Assembly (NCBI RefSeq): GCF_024505145.1
Contig: NZ_JANIAA010000020.1
Span: 1-64,000, forward strand
DNA length: 64,000 nucleotides
Origin: Streptomyces rugosispiralis
Lineage (GTDB): Bacteria; Actinomycetota; Actinomycetes; Streptomycetales; Streptomycetaceae
Direction of reading: 5' to 3'
Below are positions 43,287 through 51,828 of the stretch, piece by piece. Positions within the stretch are counted from its first letter, which is position 1; each line of letters begins with the position of its first letter. A model generated the notes under the pieces. That model saw only the letters and a program-made list of their open reading frames with translations. It had not been told where the DNA came from and ran no database searches. A program made the position numbers and the translations under genes.

Positions 43287-44891
43287 ATGCCGAGTTCCTC
43301 ACGCACCATACGGACCAGGGCCCTGGTCTCCATGACCGCCATGGTCACCCTCCTCACCGTCGCGAGCTGCGACGGCGACGGGGGAAACGAGCAGGGCAAG
43401 GCGTCGTCCGAGCCCTCGGCGTCGGCCCCCGCCGCGCCTTCGGGTTCCGGGCTCCCCGGCTCGCTCACCGCTCAGAAGCTCAACTGGTCGTCCTGCCCTG
43501 CCCCGACCGCGATGCAGGGCACCGGTGAGAAGCCGGGAAGCGAGTGGGAATGCGCCACTCTCAAGGCGCCGCTTGACTACGCGAAGCCCAGCGGCGAAAC
43601 GATCGATCTGGCCATGATCCGCGCCAAGGCCACCGGATCGGGCAAGCGCATCGGCTCCCTGGTGTTCAATTTCGGCGGACCCGGCGGCTCCGGTGTCTCC
43701 TCGCTCCCCGGTTTCGCCACCGCCTACGACACCCTGCGCTCACGCTACGACCTCGTCAGCTTCGATCCGCGCGGGGTCGGCGAGAGCGCCGGGGTGCGGT
43801 GCCGGAGCGACGAGGAGATCGACGCCTCGAACTCCGTGGACAGCACGCCGGACGACGACGCCGAGGTCAAGACCGCGATGGCGGACGCCAAGGCGTTCAT
43901 CAAGGGCTGCGAGAAGCGCTCCGGCAAGGTGCTGGGCCATGTGGACACCGTGAGCGCCGCGCGTGACATGGACCTCATGCGGCAGGTGCTGGGCGACGAC
44001 AAGCTGTCGTACTTCGGCATCTCCTACGGCACCGAACTCGGCGGGGTCTACGCCCATCTGTACCCGAAGAGGGTGGGACGCGCGGTCCTGGACGCCGTGG
44101 TCGACCCCACCGAGGACCCCGAGCAGGGCTCCTACGGCCAGGCGAAGGGGTTCCAGCTCGCGCTCGACAACTACCTCGAGGACTGCGCCAAGAAGGGCAC
44201 GGCCTGCCCGACCGGCGGCGACCCGGCGGCGGGCACCGACCGGATCGTGGCCTTCCTGAAGAAGCTCGACAAGAAGCCGCTGTCCACCGAGAGCGGCCGC
44301 AAGCTCACCCAGGACGGGGCGCTGAGCGGTATCGCCGCCGCGCTCTACGACAAGGAGAGCTGGAAGTACCTGACGCTCGGGCTGCAGGAGGCGATGCAGC
44401 TCGAGGAGGGCAACATGCTGCTCGCCATGGCCGATTCGATGTCCGGCCGCGACGAGAACGGCCACTACAGCAACATCAACGCCGCCAACGCGGCCATCAA
44501 CTGCGTGGACGACAGGCAGCGTTACACGGTGGCCGATGTGAAGGCCCAGCTGCCGCGCTTCCGCAAGGCGTCACCGGTCTTCGGCGAGTATCTGGCCTGG
44601 GGCCTGCTCGGCTGCACCGGCTGGCCGGTGGACGGCACCACGGACACCCCGGACGTCAGCGCCGAGGGCTCGGCGCCGATCCTCGTGGTCGGCAACACCG
44701 GCGACCCGGCCACGCCGTACGAGGGGGCCCGGAAGATGGTCCAGGAGCTGGGCGAGGGCGTGGGCGTCGAGGTCACCTACAAGGGGCAGGGCCATGGCGC
44801 GTACAACAGCGGCAACGCCTGCATGACGAAGACCGTGAACGCCTATCTGCTGGACGGGAAGGTGCCCGCGAGCGGCAAGACGTGCCGCTGA
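43287..44891 (+). CDS. Secreted lipoprotein tripeptidyl aminopeptidase-like hydrolase (2)
   Basis: A 534-residue paralogue of the upstream gene. A lipobox VASC (about 27-30) follows the signal peptide. The catalytic elements are the same: NFGGPGGSGVSS, GISYGTELGGVY, GDPATPYEGAR, GHGAYNSG. The spacer after the lipobox is serine/proline/alanine-rich. A strong bidirectional terminator separates it from moeZ. The pair is a tandem duplication; subtle differences around VDPTEDPEQG and the lid probably change peptide preference. Confidence 0.92.
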   Translation: MPSSSRTIRTRALVSMTAMVTLLTVASCDGDGGNEQGKASSEPSASAPAAPSGSGLPGSLTAQKLNWSSCPAPTAMQGTGEKPGSEWECATLKAPLDYAKPSGETIDLAMIRAKATGSGKRIGSLVFNFGGPGGSGVSSLPGFATAYDTLRSRYDLVSFDPRGVGESAGVRCRSDEEIDASNSVDSTPDDDAEVKTAMADAKAFIKGCEKRSGKVLGHVDTVSAARDMDLMRQVLGDDKLSYFGISYGTELGGVYAHLYPKRVGRAVLDAVVDPTEDPEQGSYGQAKGFQLALDNYLEDCAKKGTACPTGGDPAAGTDRIVAFLKKLDKKPLSTESGRKLTQDGALSGIAAALYDKESWKYLTLGLQEAMQLEEGNMLLAMADSMSGRDENGHYSNINAANAAINCVDDRQRYTVADVKAQLPRFRKASPVFGEYLAWGLLGCTGWPVDGTTDTPDVSAEGSAPILVVGNTGDPATPYEGARKMVQELGEGVGVEVTYKGQGHGAYNSGNACMTKTVNAYLLDGKVPASGKTCR

Positions 44892-44926
44892 GGCTCTCGC
44901 GGCACCCGTAAGGAGGCCGACGACAA

Positions 44927-44976
44927 CCGTAAGGGGGCCGGATCGCCGTCGGCGCGGCGGTCCGGCCCCCTTACGG
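44927..44976. terminator. Strong bidirectional terminator built on CCGTAAGG
   Basis: ccgtaagggggccgga (44927-44942) and tccggcccccttacgg (44961-44976) form a perfect 16-bp stem with an 18-base loop between convergent genes. Each arm begins or ends with the hyperabundant octamer CCGTAAGG. Confidence 0.85.
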
Positions 44977-44993
44977 GCGGTGCGTACCGGAGA

Positions 44994-46172
44994 TCAGTAG
45001 ACCGGCTTGTCGGGCTCGATCTGGTTGACCCAGCCGATCACGCCGCCGCCCACGTGGACGGCGTCGGAGAAGCCCGCGGACTTCAGAACGGCCAGGACCT
45101 CCGCCGACCGGACACCCGTCTTGCAATGCAAGACGATCTTCTTGTCCTGCGGAAGGTCCTGGAGGGCGCCGCCCATCAGGAACCCGTCCTTCGGGATCAG
45201 CCGGGCGCCGGGGATCGAGACGATCTCGTACTCGTTGGGCTCGCGGACATCGATGATGTCGATGTTCTCGCCGTCGTCGATCCACTCCTTGAGCTGCTTG
45301 GGAGTGATCGTCGAACCGGCCGCCGCCTCCTGGGCCTCGTCCGACACCACACCGCAGAACGCCTCGTAGTCGATCAGCTCGGTGACGGTCGGGTTCGGGC
45401 CGCAGACCGCGCAGTTCGGGTCCTTGCGGACCTTGACCTGGCGGTAGGTCATCTCCAGGGCGTCGTAGATCATCAGACGGCCGACCAGCGGGTCCCCGGT
45501 GCCGGTGAGCACCTTGATGGCCTCGGTGACCTGGATGGAGCCGATGGAGGCGCACAGCACGCCCAGCACGCCGCCCTCGGCGCAGGACGGGACCATGCCG
45601 GGCGGCGGGGGCTCCGGGTACAGGCAGCGGTAGCAGGGGCCGTGCTCGGACCAGAAGACCGACGCCTGGCCGTCGAAGCGGTAGATCGAACCCCAGACGT
45701 ACGGCTTGTTCAGCAGCACGCACGCGTCGTTGACCAGATAGCGGGTGGCGAAGTTGTCGGTGCCGTCCACGATCAGGTCGTACTGGGAGAAGATCTCCAT
45801 CACGTTGTCGGCCTCGAGGCGGCCCTCGTGCAGCACGACGTTCACGTACGGGTTGATGCCGAGGACCGTGTCACGGGCGGACTCCGCCTTGGACCGGCCG
45901 ATGTCCGCCTGGCTGTGGATGACCTGGCGCTGCAGGTTGGACTCGTCGACCTCGTCGAACTCCACGATGCCGAGGGTGCCCACGCCGGCCGCGGCGAGGT
46001 ACATCAGGGCCGGGGAGCCGAGGCCGCCGGCGCCCACACAGAGCACCTTGGCGTTCTTCAGCCGCTTCTGCCCGTCCATCCCGACATCGGGGATGATCAG
46101 ATGGCGCGAGTACCTGCGGACCTCGTCGACGGTGAGCTCGGGAGCCGGCTCGACCAGGGGTGGCAGCGACAC
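44994..46172 (-). CDS. moeZ: MoeZ-type adenylyltransferase/sulphurtransferase
   Basis: A 392-residue fusion of an E1-like MoeB/ThiF domain (VGAGGLGSPALMYLAAAGVG, SNLQRQVIHS, zinc cysteines CYRC and CAVC) and a C-terminal rhodanese domain with active loop CKTGVRS. It adenylates the C-terminal glycine of small sulphur carriers and transfers sulphur for molybdopterin, thiamine, cysteine and other thio-metabolites. The GTG at 46172 has a ggag RBS. A SigR-type promoter 70-90 bp upstream overlaps the 3' end of the preceding gene. Matches Rv3206c in context. Confidence 0.95.
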   Translation of the reverse strand: MSLPPLVEPAPELTVDEVRRYSRHLIIPDVGMDGQKRLKNAKVLCVGAGGLGSPALMYLAAAGVGTLGIVEFDEVDESNLQRQVIHSQADIGRSKAESARDTVLGINPYVNVVLHEGRLEADNVMEIFSQYDLIVDGTDNFATRYLVNDACVLLNKPYVWGSIYRFDGQASVFWSEHGPCYRCLYPEPPPPGMVPSCAEGGVLGVLCASIGSIQVTEAIKVLTGTGDPLVGRLMIYDALEMTYRQVKVRKDPNCAVCGPNPTVTELIDYEAFCGVVSDEAQEAAAGSTITPKQLKEWIDDGENIDIIDVREPNEYEIVSIPGARLIPKDGFLMGGALQDLPQDKKIVLHCKTGVRSAEVLAVLKSAGFSDAVHVGGGVIGWVNQIEPDKPVY

Positions 46173-46238
46173 GGGGACTCCGTAAGGGGAGGGAGCAGAC
46201 GGTTCACCCCCGCGTGAGCGGGGAGGTTTTCTTCTCGT

Positions 46239-46264
46239 AACACTGCCACGCCCCATCTCATTCC
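46239..46264 (-). promoter_or_regulatory. SigR-type promoter of moeZ
   Basis: On the minus strand GGAAT (46260-46264), 18 bp, then GTT (46239-46241). The -35 overlaps the stop codon of the upstream gene. A GC-rich hairpin (about 46207-46224) lies in the resulting 5' UTR. Confidence 0.75.
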
Positions 46265-47025
46265 ATGACACGTGGTCCGAGTCGCGAGACGATTTCGTCC
46301 CAGTAGCCGGGCAGGGCCGTCCAGGGGGAATCGATGCAGGTCCGTCCCTCGGGATGGGCCGTACGGTCGGTGAAGTAGATCGTGCCCGCGCCCTGCCAGC
46401 GGGCGATCCTCAGCGCTTCCTCGAGATGCCGGCGCGGGACGCCGTGCACCTGGTGGCAGAACCGTTCGGGCGGATATCCCGCGGTCCACTCGGCCACCTG
46501 GGACCAGCGGTAGTCCGGCCACGAGCCCCGGAAGGTCACCAGCTGATCGGCGAGCTCCATATAGCCCTCATGGGGATGGATGCCCTGGCCGAGCACCAGA
46601 TAGGCCCCGCCCAGCAGCGCACGCAGCGTGGCCACCGTACGGCGGACCTCGGGCAGCCCGGGGCGGTCCACCGGGCAGCGCTCCAGACAGAAGCCGTCGA
46701 CCTGGTACCAGTCCAGGAAGTGGTTCGCGTCGCTGATCAACTCGCCGAAGGGGCGGGTGCCGCACCGCAGGTCGAGATGGCCCAGCACCCGTACGCCCGT
46801 GGCGCGCAGCCGGGCTGCCGCCGTAAAACAGTGCGGATCCCTGCGCGAGCCGGGGCCGCGGGCCACATTGAGGACCGCCCAGTGCAGGGGCGCGCCGGGG
46901 CGGGTGAGCTCGGCCCACTCGGTGGGCGCCACCAGGGGGTGGGCGTAGCCGGGCACTCCGAAGCCCAGCCGGGCCGCGGTGGCCGGGACCTCGTGCCCCG
47001 GGTCCGCGGGGATCAGATGCGACAT
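46258..47025 (-). CDS. Spherulin-4-type glycosidase-like protein
   Basis: A 255-residue protein matching the spherulin-4 family, related to TIM-barrel hydrolases acting on galactosaminogalactan and polygalactosamine-type polymers. Core segments are FGVPGYAHPLV, WAVLNVARGPG, VLGHLDLRCGTRPF and DWYQVDGFCLER, typical of this barrel. No signal peptide is seen, which is unusual for such a hydrolase. Its start overlaps the upstream epimerase stop by 13 bp. In the operon with a PelF-like glycosyltransferase it could trim or process the polymer; this is inferred. Confidence 0.82.
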   Translation of the reverse strand: MSHLIPADPGHEVPATAARLGFGVPGYAHPLVAPTEWAELTRPGAPLHWAVLNVARGPGSRRDPHCFTAAARLRATGVRVLGHLDLRCGTRPFGELISDANHFLDWYQVDGFCLERCPVDRPGLPEVRRTVATLRALLGGAYLVLGQGIHPHEGYMELADQLVTFRGSWPDYRWSQVAEWTAGYPPERFCHQVHGVPRRHLEEALRIARWQGAGTIYFTDRTAHPEGRTCIDSPWTALPGYWDEIVSRLGPRVME

Positions 47026-48089
47026 GCCGCCTCCATCCAGATGTCGGCGAGCGACTCCTCCAGCGGGATCCTGGAGCGCCAGCCGAGCCGGTCGCGGGCG
47101 GTGCGCACATCGGCCTGCTGCCAGCTGCCGCAGCCGTCCGGGTACGGGTAGGTGGCGGCCCGGCAGGCGCCGCCGGCGCCTGCCGGGCCGCCACCGTGCT
47201 CGCCCGCCACCTGGGGGTGGGCGGGTGCGTGGCCGTGGGCGGTGGCATGGCCGTGGGCCGCGCCATGGGGGTGGGCGGGCGCCGGGACGTGGGCCGCGGC
47301 GGCCGGGAGGTAAGGCGGCCCCCCGCGCCCCGGCGGGCTGTCGATCTCGTGCAGGGCGCCGCCGAAACCCGCGACCCTGGCGAGCACGGAGGCCGCCTCG
47401 CGCAGCCTTACGGCGCGCCCGCTGCCGATGTTGACCACGCCCTGCGCGGCCGACAGCGAGGCCGCGTGGACCGCCCGCGCCACGTCCCGTACGTCCACGA
47501 AGTCGCGCTGCACGCCCAGGCCGCTCAGCTTGAGCTCGCTCTCCCCGGACTGCATCGCGCGCCGCATCGCCTCCGCGAGCCGCCCCAGCGGCGACCCGGC
47601 CGGGGTGCCGGGCCCCACTGGCGAGAAGACCCGCAGCACCACCGCGTCCAGCCCGGAGCCCAGCACCAGCTCGGTCGCGGCGAGCTTGCTCACGCCGTAC
47701 GGGCCGCCGGGGCGCGGCACGGCGTCCTCGGCGGTCGACGAGCCGGGCTGCGAGGGCCCGTACTCGGAGGAGCAGCCGATCTGGACGAGGCGGGCCCCGC
47801 AGCCGCTGCGGCGCAGCGACTCGCAGACGGTGGCCACGGCGACGGTGTTGTGCCGGGTGAGCTCGCGCGCCCCGCCGCGGGTCGCCCCGGCGCAGTTGAT
47901 CACGACGCCGGGGTGGACCGCGTTGAGGAAGCGGGTGAGCGCGCCCGGGCTGCCGTTGGAGAGGTCGAACCGCACATCGGCGTCGTCGCCGCGGCCGAGC
48001 GCGGTGAGCTGGACGGCAGGGTCGGCGAGCAGGTGCTCGGCCACATAGCGGCCGAGAAATCCGCCGGACCCGAGCAACAGGACTCTCAT
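47013..48089 (-). CDS. Nucleotide-sugar epimerase (extended SDR)
   Basis: A 358-residue extended SDR with Rossmann motif LGSGGFLGRYV (7-17), a serine in QIGCSSEYG and catalytic YGVSK (about 131-135), so it should be an active NAD-dependent sugar epimerase or dehydratase. Residues about 265-310 are an inserted alanine/histidine/proline-rich segment (HPHGAAHGHATAHGHAPAH) not expected in the family. It overlaps the next gene and lies in the PelF-like operon, consistent with supplying an activated amino sugar. Substrate unknown. Confidence 0.88.
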   Translation of the reverse strand: MRVLLLGSGGFLGRYVAEHLLADPAVQLTALGRGDDADVRFDLSNGSPGALTRFLNAVHPGVVINCAGATRGGARELTRHNTVAVATVCESLRRSGCGARLVQIGCSSEYGPSQPGSSTAEDAVPRPGGPYGVSKLAATELVLGSGLDAVVLRVFSPVGPGTPAGSPLGRLAEAMRRAMQSGESELKLSGLGVQRDFVDVRDVARAVHAASLSAAQGVVNIGSGRAVRLREAASVLARVAGFGGALHEIDSPPGRGGPPYLPAAAAHVPAPAHPHGAAHGHATAHGHAPAHPQVAGEHGGGPAGAGGACRAATYPYPDGCGSWQQADVRTARDRLGWRSRIPLEESLADIWMEAACRI

Positions 48090-48202
48090 CGGTCGCGCCT
48101 CCCCGTACCGGCGCGCTGATCGGTCATGTCGCAGCTCATGTGGTTGCTCCTCGGACTCGTCGAGAGGGAAGGGAAGGGACGGGGGGTGGCGGGTTCGGTG
48201 GG

Positions 48203-48255
48203 CGCCTTACGGGCGCGGTGGGCCCCTTACGGGCGCGGTGGACGCCTTACGGGGC
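48203..48255. repeat. Tandem copies across the stop of the polysaccharide membrane protein
   Basis: gccttacgggcgcggtgg-like units occur at about 48204, 48224 and 48244 (period 20). On the minus strand each reads GCGCCCGTAAGG, the in-gene copy giving the TAA stop. Each unit contains one CCTTACGG octamer. Confidence 0.85.
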
Positions 48256-49626
48256 GCGGTCCGGGGCGGTGCGGGTCGTACGGGTGTCACGGGCGGCCCG
48301 GGCGGTACCCGCGCCGGGGTCGCCGTGGGCGGAGGCCCGGCACAGGGCGCCGAACGCATGGGCCAGCAGGGCGAGCGCGGCGGCGCCGCAGGCGGCCGCT
48401 GGGACGGCGGCCGCGCCCTGGGCGGCGGTCAGCCGTGCCACGGGCTCCCCGAGCGGCGCGGCGCCCGGCAGCCGGGCGGCCGCCGCCATCGCCAGGGCCA
48501 CGGCCTGGACCGCGCAGGCCGCGGCGATGCCGCTCAGCGCGGCCCTCCGGAAGCCGTGGACGGCGAGCAGCCGGGCGACGAAGAGCAGCACGCAGAGCGC
48601 CACGACGGCGGCCTCGGCCGTCGAGAGGGGCGCGGCGGCGGGAGGCGATCCGGGCACCGTGAGCCGTGCCGCGAGCACCACGGCCGCCAGAGCGGAGAGG
48701 AAGGCCGTCACCACGCCCGCGAACAGCGGGCGCACCCCCGCCGCGAACTCCTCGAGACCACGGCTGACCGCCAGCCTGCGGCGCGCCCTGACGGCGAACC
48801 AGCGGGCGCACCACGCGGCGGGCGCGGCGGCCAGGGCGAGGAGGACGGCGGCCTCCGCCGCGGGCGCCGCGTCGTAAGGGCGGCGTCCGTCGAGGAGCCC
48901 GGTGAGCAGCCAGTCCCCGGCGGCGGCGTAGCCGAGCAGCCAGCCGGAGCCGAGGGCATGCGCGATACGGCCCCCGCGCCCGCCCCCGCGCCCGCCCCCG
49001 CGCCCGCGGAAGCGCAGTGGGCCGCGGCGCAGGCACAGCCACAGGCCGATGAGCGTCAGGGCGGCGCCGCTCGCGCCCAGGGCGAGGCCGACGGTGGTGT
49101 CCTTACGGATGGCATCGACGCGGAGGGCGGCGGAGGTGGTCGCCGCGCACAGGGCGCCCGGCAGCAGCCACAGCGCCGCGAGCGTCATCCGCACGCCCAG
49201 CGCACGCCCAGGCGCGGGGACGGCCGGGAGCGCGGGCTCCTCGGCGCGCGGCACCCGGGCGTACAGCTCCTCGGCGAGCGAGAAGACATCGCGGTGCCGG
49301 AAGCGCGCGGCGGTGCGGTCCGTCACACCGTGGGCCTCCAGCCCGGCGGCGATCTCCAGCGGATCGACGGCGCGGGCGCACAGGTCGTGGTGGCGGTGCA
49401 TCAGCGCCCGCACCGGATCGGCGGGCCCCCGCCGCCCCTTCCCCCCGCCGGTGCGCACGGAGGCCTCGTCCGGCCGCCGGGAGACCGGCACCCGGGAGAC
49501 CGGCACCCGACCGGCCCCGGACAGGGCGGCGAGGCCGCGATCGGGGACGGGGCCACGGTCCGATGCGGAGCCACGATCCGAGGCGGCCGGATCGAACGGG
49601 TTGTTCCGCTGGGGAGGCGTGGTCAT
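48247..49626 (-). CDS. Multi-spanning membrane protein in the glycosyltransferase operon
   Basis: A 459-residue protein. Its first 140 residues are cytoplasmic, with HRHHDLCARAVDPLEIAAGLEAHGVTDRTAARF resembling the N-terminal segment of uncharacterised actinobacterial polymer-export proteins. About eight membrane helices follow (about 145-440). An arginine/glycine repeat (GRGGGRGGGRGGR, about 205-217) lies in a loop. Its ATG overlaps the glycosyltransferase stop (ATGA), so the two are coupled. It may export or help polymerise the glycan, but I cannot assign it to PelG, PelE or Wzx. Confidence 0.72.
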   Translation of the reverse strand: MTTPPQRNNPFDPAASDRGSASDRGPVPDRGLAALSGAGRVPVSRVPVSRRPDEASVRTGGGKGRRGPADPVRALMHRHHDLCARAVDPLEIAAGLEAHGVTDRTAARFRHRDVFSLAEELYARVPRAEEPALPAVPAPGRALGVRMTLAALWLLPGALCAATTSAALRVDAIRKDTTVGLALGASGAALTLIGLWLCLRRGPLRFRGRGGGRGGGRGGRIAHALGSGWLLGYAAAGDWLLTGLLDGRRPYDAAPAAEAAVLLALAAAPAAWCARWFAVRARRRLAVSRGLEEFAAGVRPLFAGVVTAFLSALAAVVLAARLTVPGSPPAAAPLSTAEAAVVALCVLLFVARLLAVHGFRRAALSGIAAACAVQAVALAMAAAARLPGAAPLGEPVARLTAAQGAAAVPAAACGAAALALLAHAFGALCRASAHGDPGAGTARAARDTRTTRTAPDRAP

Positions 49627-51614
49627 GGGCCCTCCTCGGACGGGCGCGGGCCCACGCCCAGCGGTTCGCGTGGCGGTGGACCGGCCCAGGTGGGGGTGTG
49701 CTCCGGGGCGGGGCGGGAGGCGGCCGGGCCGGGCAGCCGGTGACCGAAGCCGTCACCGTCGCGGCCCGCGGTCCAGCTCCCGGGCACATGGGCCTCGGCG
49801 GGGCGGGCGAACGGCAGCGGCCCGCCGCCCTCGCCGACCTCCTCGCGCGGCACCGGGCAGTGCGACATCAGCTCCAGATAGATCCCGCGGAACGCCGCGA
49901 CGTTCTGCTCGACCGTGAACAACTCCAGCGCACGGGCACGCGCGGCGGCGCCCAGGCGCGCACCGCGCTCGGCGTCGCTCAGCAGCGCCAGGCACGCGTC
50001 CGCGAGCGCCCGGGGATTGCGCGGGGGCACCACGAGGCCGGTGCCGCCGATGACCTCGCACACCGCGCCCACGTCCGTGGACACCGTGGCCCGTCCGCAG
50101 AACATCGCCTCGACCAACCCGACCGGAAAGCCCTCGACCACGCTGGACAGCACCACGACGCCGCCCGCCCCATAGGCGTCGGCCAGGGTCGGCACCGCGG
50201 GGTCGCCGAGCCGCTCGAAGGAGACGGGGTTGTCACCGGCGGAGTGGGCGTCCGCCGCCTCGTCGGGGAAGAGATGGTCGGCCAGCGCCCGGCAGTGGGC
50301 CGGATAGCCGTCCGGCTCCGGGTCCTCGCCGCGCCGGGTCTCGATGATCCTCAGCCGTGCGTCCGGCTGCCACCGGCGCACCTCCGCGAAGGCGTGCAGC
50401 AGCGCGATGACGTCCTTGGGAGGCTCGATCCGGCCCACCCACACCAGCGTCCGGTCGTCGCCTTCGGACGGGGCCGCGCCCTGCTCGCCGACCTCCGCGA
50501 AGCGGGCGGCGTCCATGCCCGGGTAGACGGTGCGCAGCCGCTCCCGGTCGGCGCCGCACCGTTCCTGCCAGCGGCGGGTGTGGGTATTGCCGGGGGTGAT
50601 CAGATCCGCCCGCGCGTACGCCTCGGCGGCCAGCCGGCCGTGGAACGCGGTCAGCAGGGACCGTACGGGTGCGGAGAGCGGCCGTCCGCCCTCCGCACCC
50701 CCCTTACCGGCCGCACCCGCCGCACCGGCCGCACCGGCCGCACCCCCCTTACCGGCCACACCGGCCACACCGGCCACACCGGCCGCACCCGCCGCACCCG
50801 CCGCACCCGCCAGATAGCACTCGCGCAGCCGTACGCCGTACTCGGTGAGCAGCAGCGGGGTGCCGAAGCGGCGCTTGGCCAGCAGCCCGGGGAGCACGGC
50901 CGCGCCGCCGTTCGCGGCGTGGCACAGATCCACCCCGGACAGCCCCGGGTCGCCGTCGGCCCCGTCGCCGTACCAGTCGAGCGACAGTGGGCGCAGTGCG
51001 CGCTCCAGGGCCTCGATGACGGTCAGCAGATCGGCGACCCGCGCCCGCTGCGCGCCGTGCGGCGCCCCGAGGGTGCGACAGGCCCGCTCCAGCGTCCTTA
51101 CGGCGTCCTCGGAGCGGAGCGCGGCGGACAGTCCGCCGTACTCCCCCGCCAGGTCCGCGAGGCCGTGGAGACCATTGGCGAAACGGTCCGCCTGGTCCGT
51201 GGAACACCCGGGCACAGCGGAGCCATGGGGCGCTTCGGAGCCATGGGGCGCGCCGGAACCATAGGGGGCACCGGAACCATAGGGGGCGCCGGAACCATGG
51301 GGCGCGCCGGAACCGTAAGGCGCGCTGATCGCCGCGGCCAGTTCCCCGAAGTGCTCGGCGAACCGCCGCCGCTGCCGACGGCCGCCCCACCCGCCCCGCC
51401 GGGGCTCGGGCTCTCCCCACAGCGGCGCGGTGCACACCCTGCCGACGTGCCGCGGCAGTTCGCCCCAGCCCGCACCCTCCTGACCGGGGCCGCGGCTGAG
51501 CGCGTACACCTCGAACTCATGCTGGGCGAGCCCGCGCACCAGCCGGTCGCACCACACCCGCGCATCACCGGTCGCATACGGATAGCCACCCTCCGTAAGC
51601 AGTCCCACGCGCAT
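49623..51614 (-). CDS. PelF-like family 4 glycosyltransferase (DUF3492 type)
   Basis: A 663-residue GT4 enzyme. The N terminus MRVGLLTEGGYPY and TEYGVRLRECYLA match the PelF/DUF3492 acceptor-side domain. The donor domain has LVWVGRIEPPKDV and EGFPVGLVEAMFCGRA (EX7E). PelF uses UDP-sugars to build Pel polysaccharide. Two expanded repeats are inserted: APYGSG/APHGSG units (51217-51325) and AGAAGAAG/VAGVAG units (50694-50815). The last 60 residues are proline-rich. Starts at 51614. It leads an operon with a membrane protein, epimerase and spherulin-4-type hydrolase. Confidence 0.88.
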   Translation of the reverse strand: MRVGLLTEGGYPYATGDARVWCDRLVRGLAQHEFEVYALSRGPGQEGAGWGELPRHVGRVCTAPLWGEPEPRRGGWGGRRQRRRFAEHFGELAAAISAPYGSGAPHGSGAPYGSGAPYGSGAPHGSEAPHGSAVPGCSTDQADRFANGLHGLADLAGEYGGLSAALRSEDAVRTLERACRTLGAPHGAQRARVADLLTVIEALERALRPLSLDWYGDGADGDPGLSGVDLCHAANGGAAVLPGLLAKRRFGTPLLLTEYGVRLRECYLAGAAGAAGAAGVAGVAGVAGKGGAAGAAGAAGAAGKGGAEGGRPLSAPVRSLLTAFHGRLAAEAYARADLITPGNTHTRRWQERCGADRERLRTVYPGMDAARFAEVGEQGAAPSEGDDRTLVWVGRIEPPKDVIALLHAFAEVRRWQPDARLRIIETRRGEDPEPDGYPAHCRALADHLFPDEAADAHSAGDNPVSFERLGDPAVPTLADAYGAGGVVVLSSVVEGFPVGLVEAMFCGRATVSTDVGAVCEVIGGTGLVVPPRNPRALADACLALLSDAERGARLGAAARARALELFTVEQNVAAFRGIYLELMSHCPVPREEVGEGGGPLPFARPAEAHVPGSWTAGRDGDGFGHRLPGPAASRPAPEHTPTWAGPPPREPLGVGPRPSEEGP
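50694..50815. repeat. 9-bp repeats within the PelF-like gene
   Basis: Variants of ccgcaccgg/ccacaccgg repeat through this interval and encode alanine/glycine/valine triplets on the minus strand. They interrupt the normally compact junction between TEYGVRLRECYLA and the helix before ADLITPGN. Confidence 0.85.
51217..51325. repeat. 18-bp repeats within the PelF-like gene
   Basis: About six units like ggcgcgccggaaccatag encode GSGAPY/GSGAPH on the minus strand. Neighbouring units are nearly identical. Confidence 0.85.
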
Positions 51615-51828
51615 GAGCGCACCCCCGATCTCCCAAACGGGCCGTTCGTCTGCCGCCGTCACCGGCGGCGGCCGCCATCAGGCAGCGGGAGCACGTTATG
51701 CGCGCAGGGCCGTGGCGTGATGGACGGTTGTCCGTCGCACCACCGGAAGGGGTGAACGCACGTGACCTATCGGGAATTCGGGCGTTGCGAGGCGCTATAC
51801 GGGCGCCATATGGGCCGGTACGGGCCCG

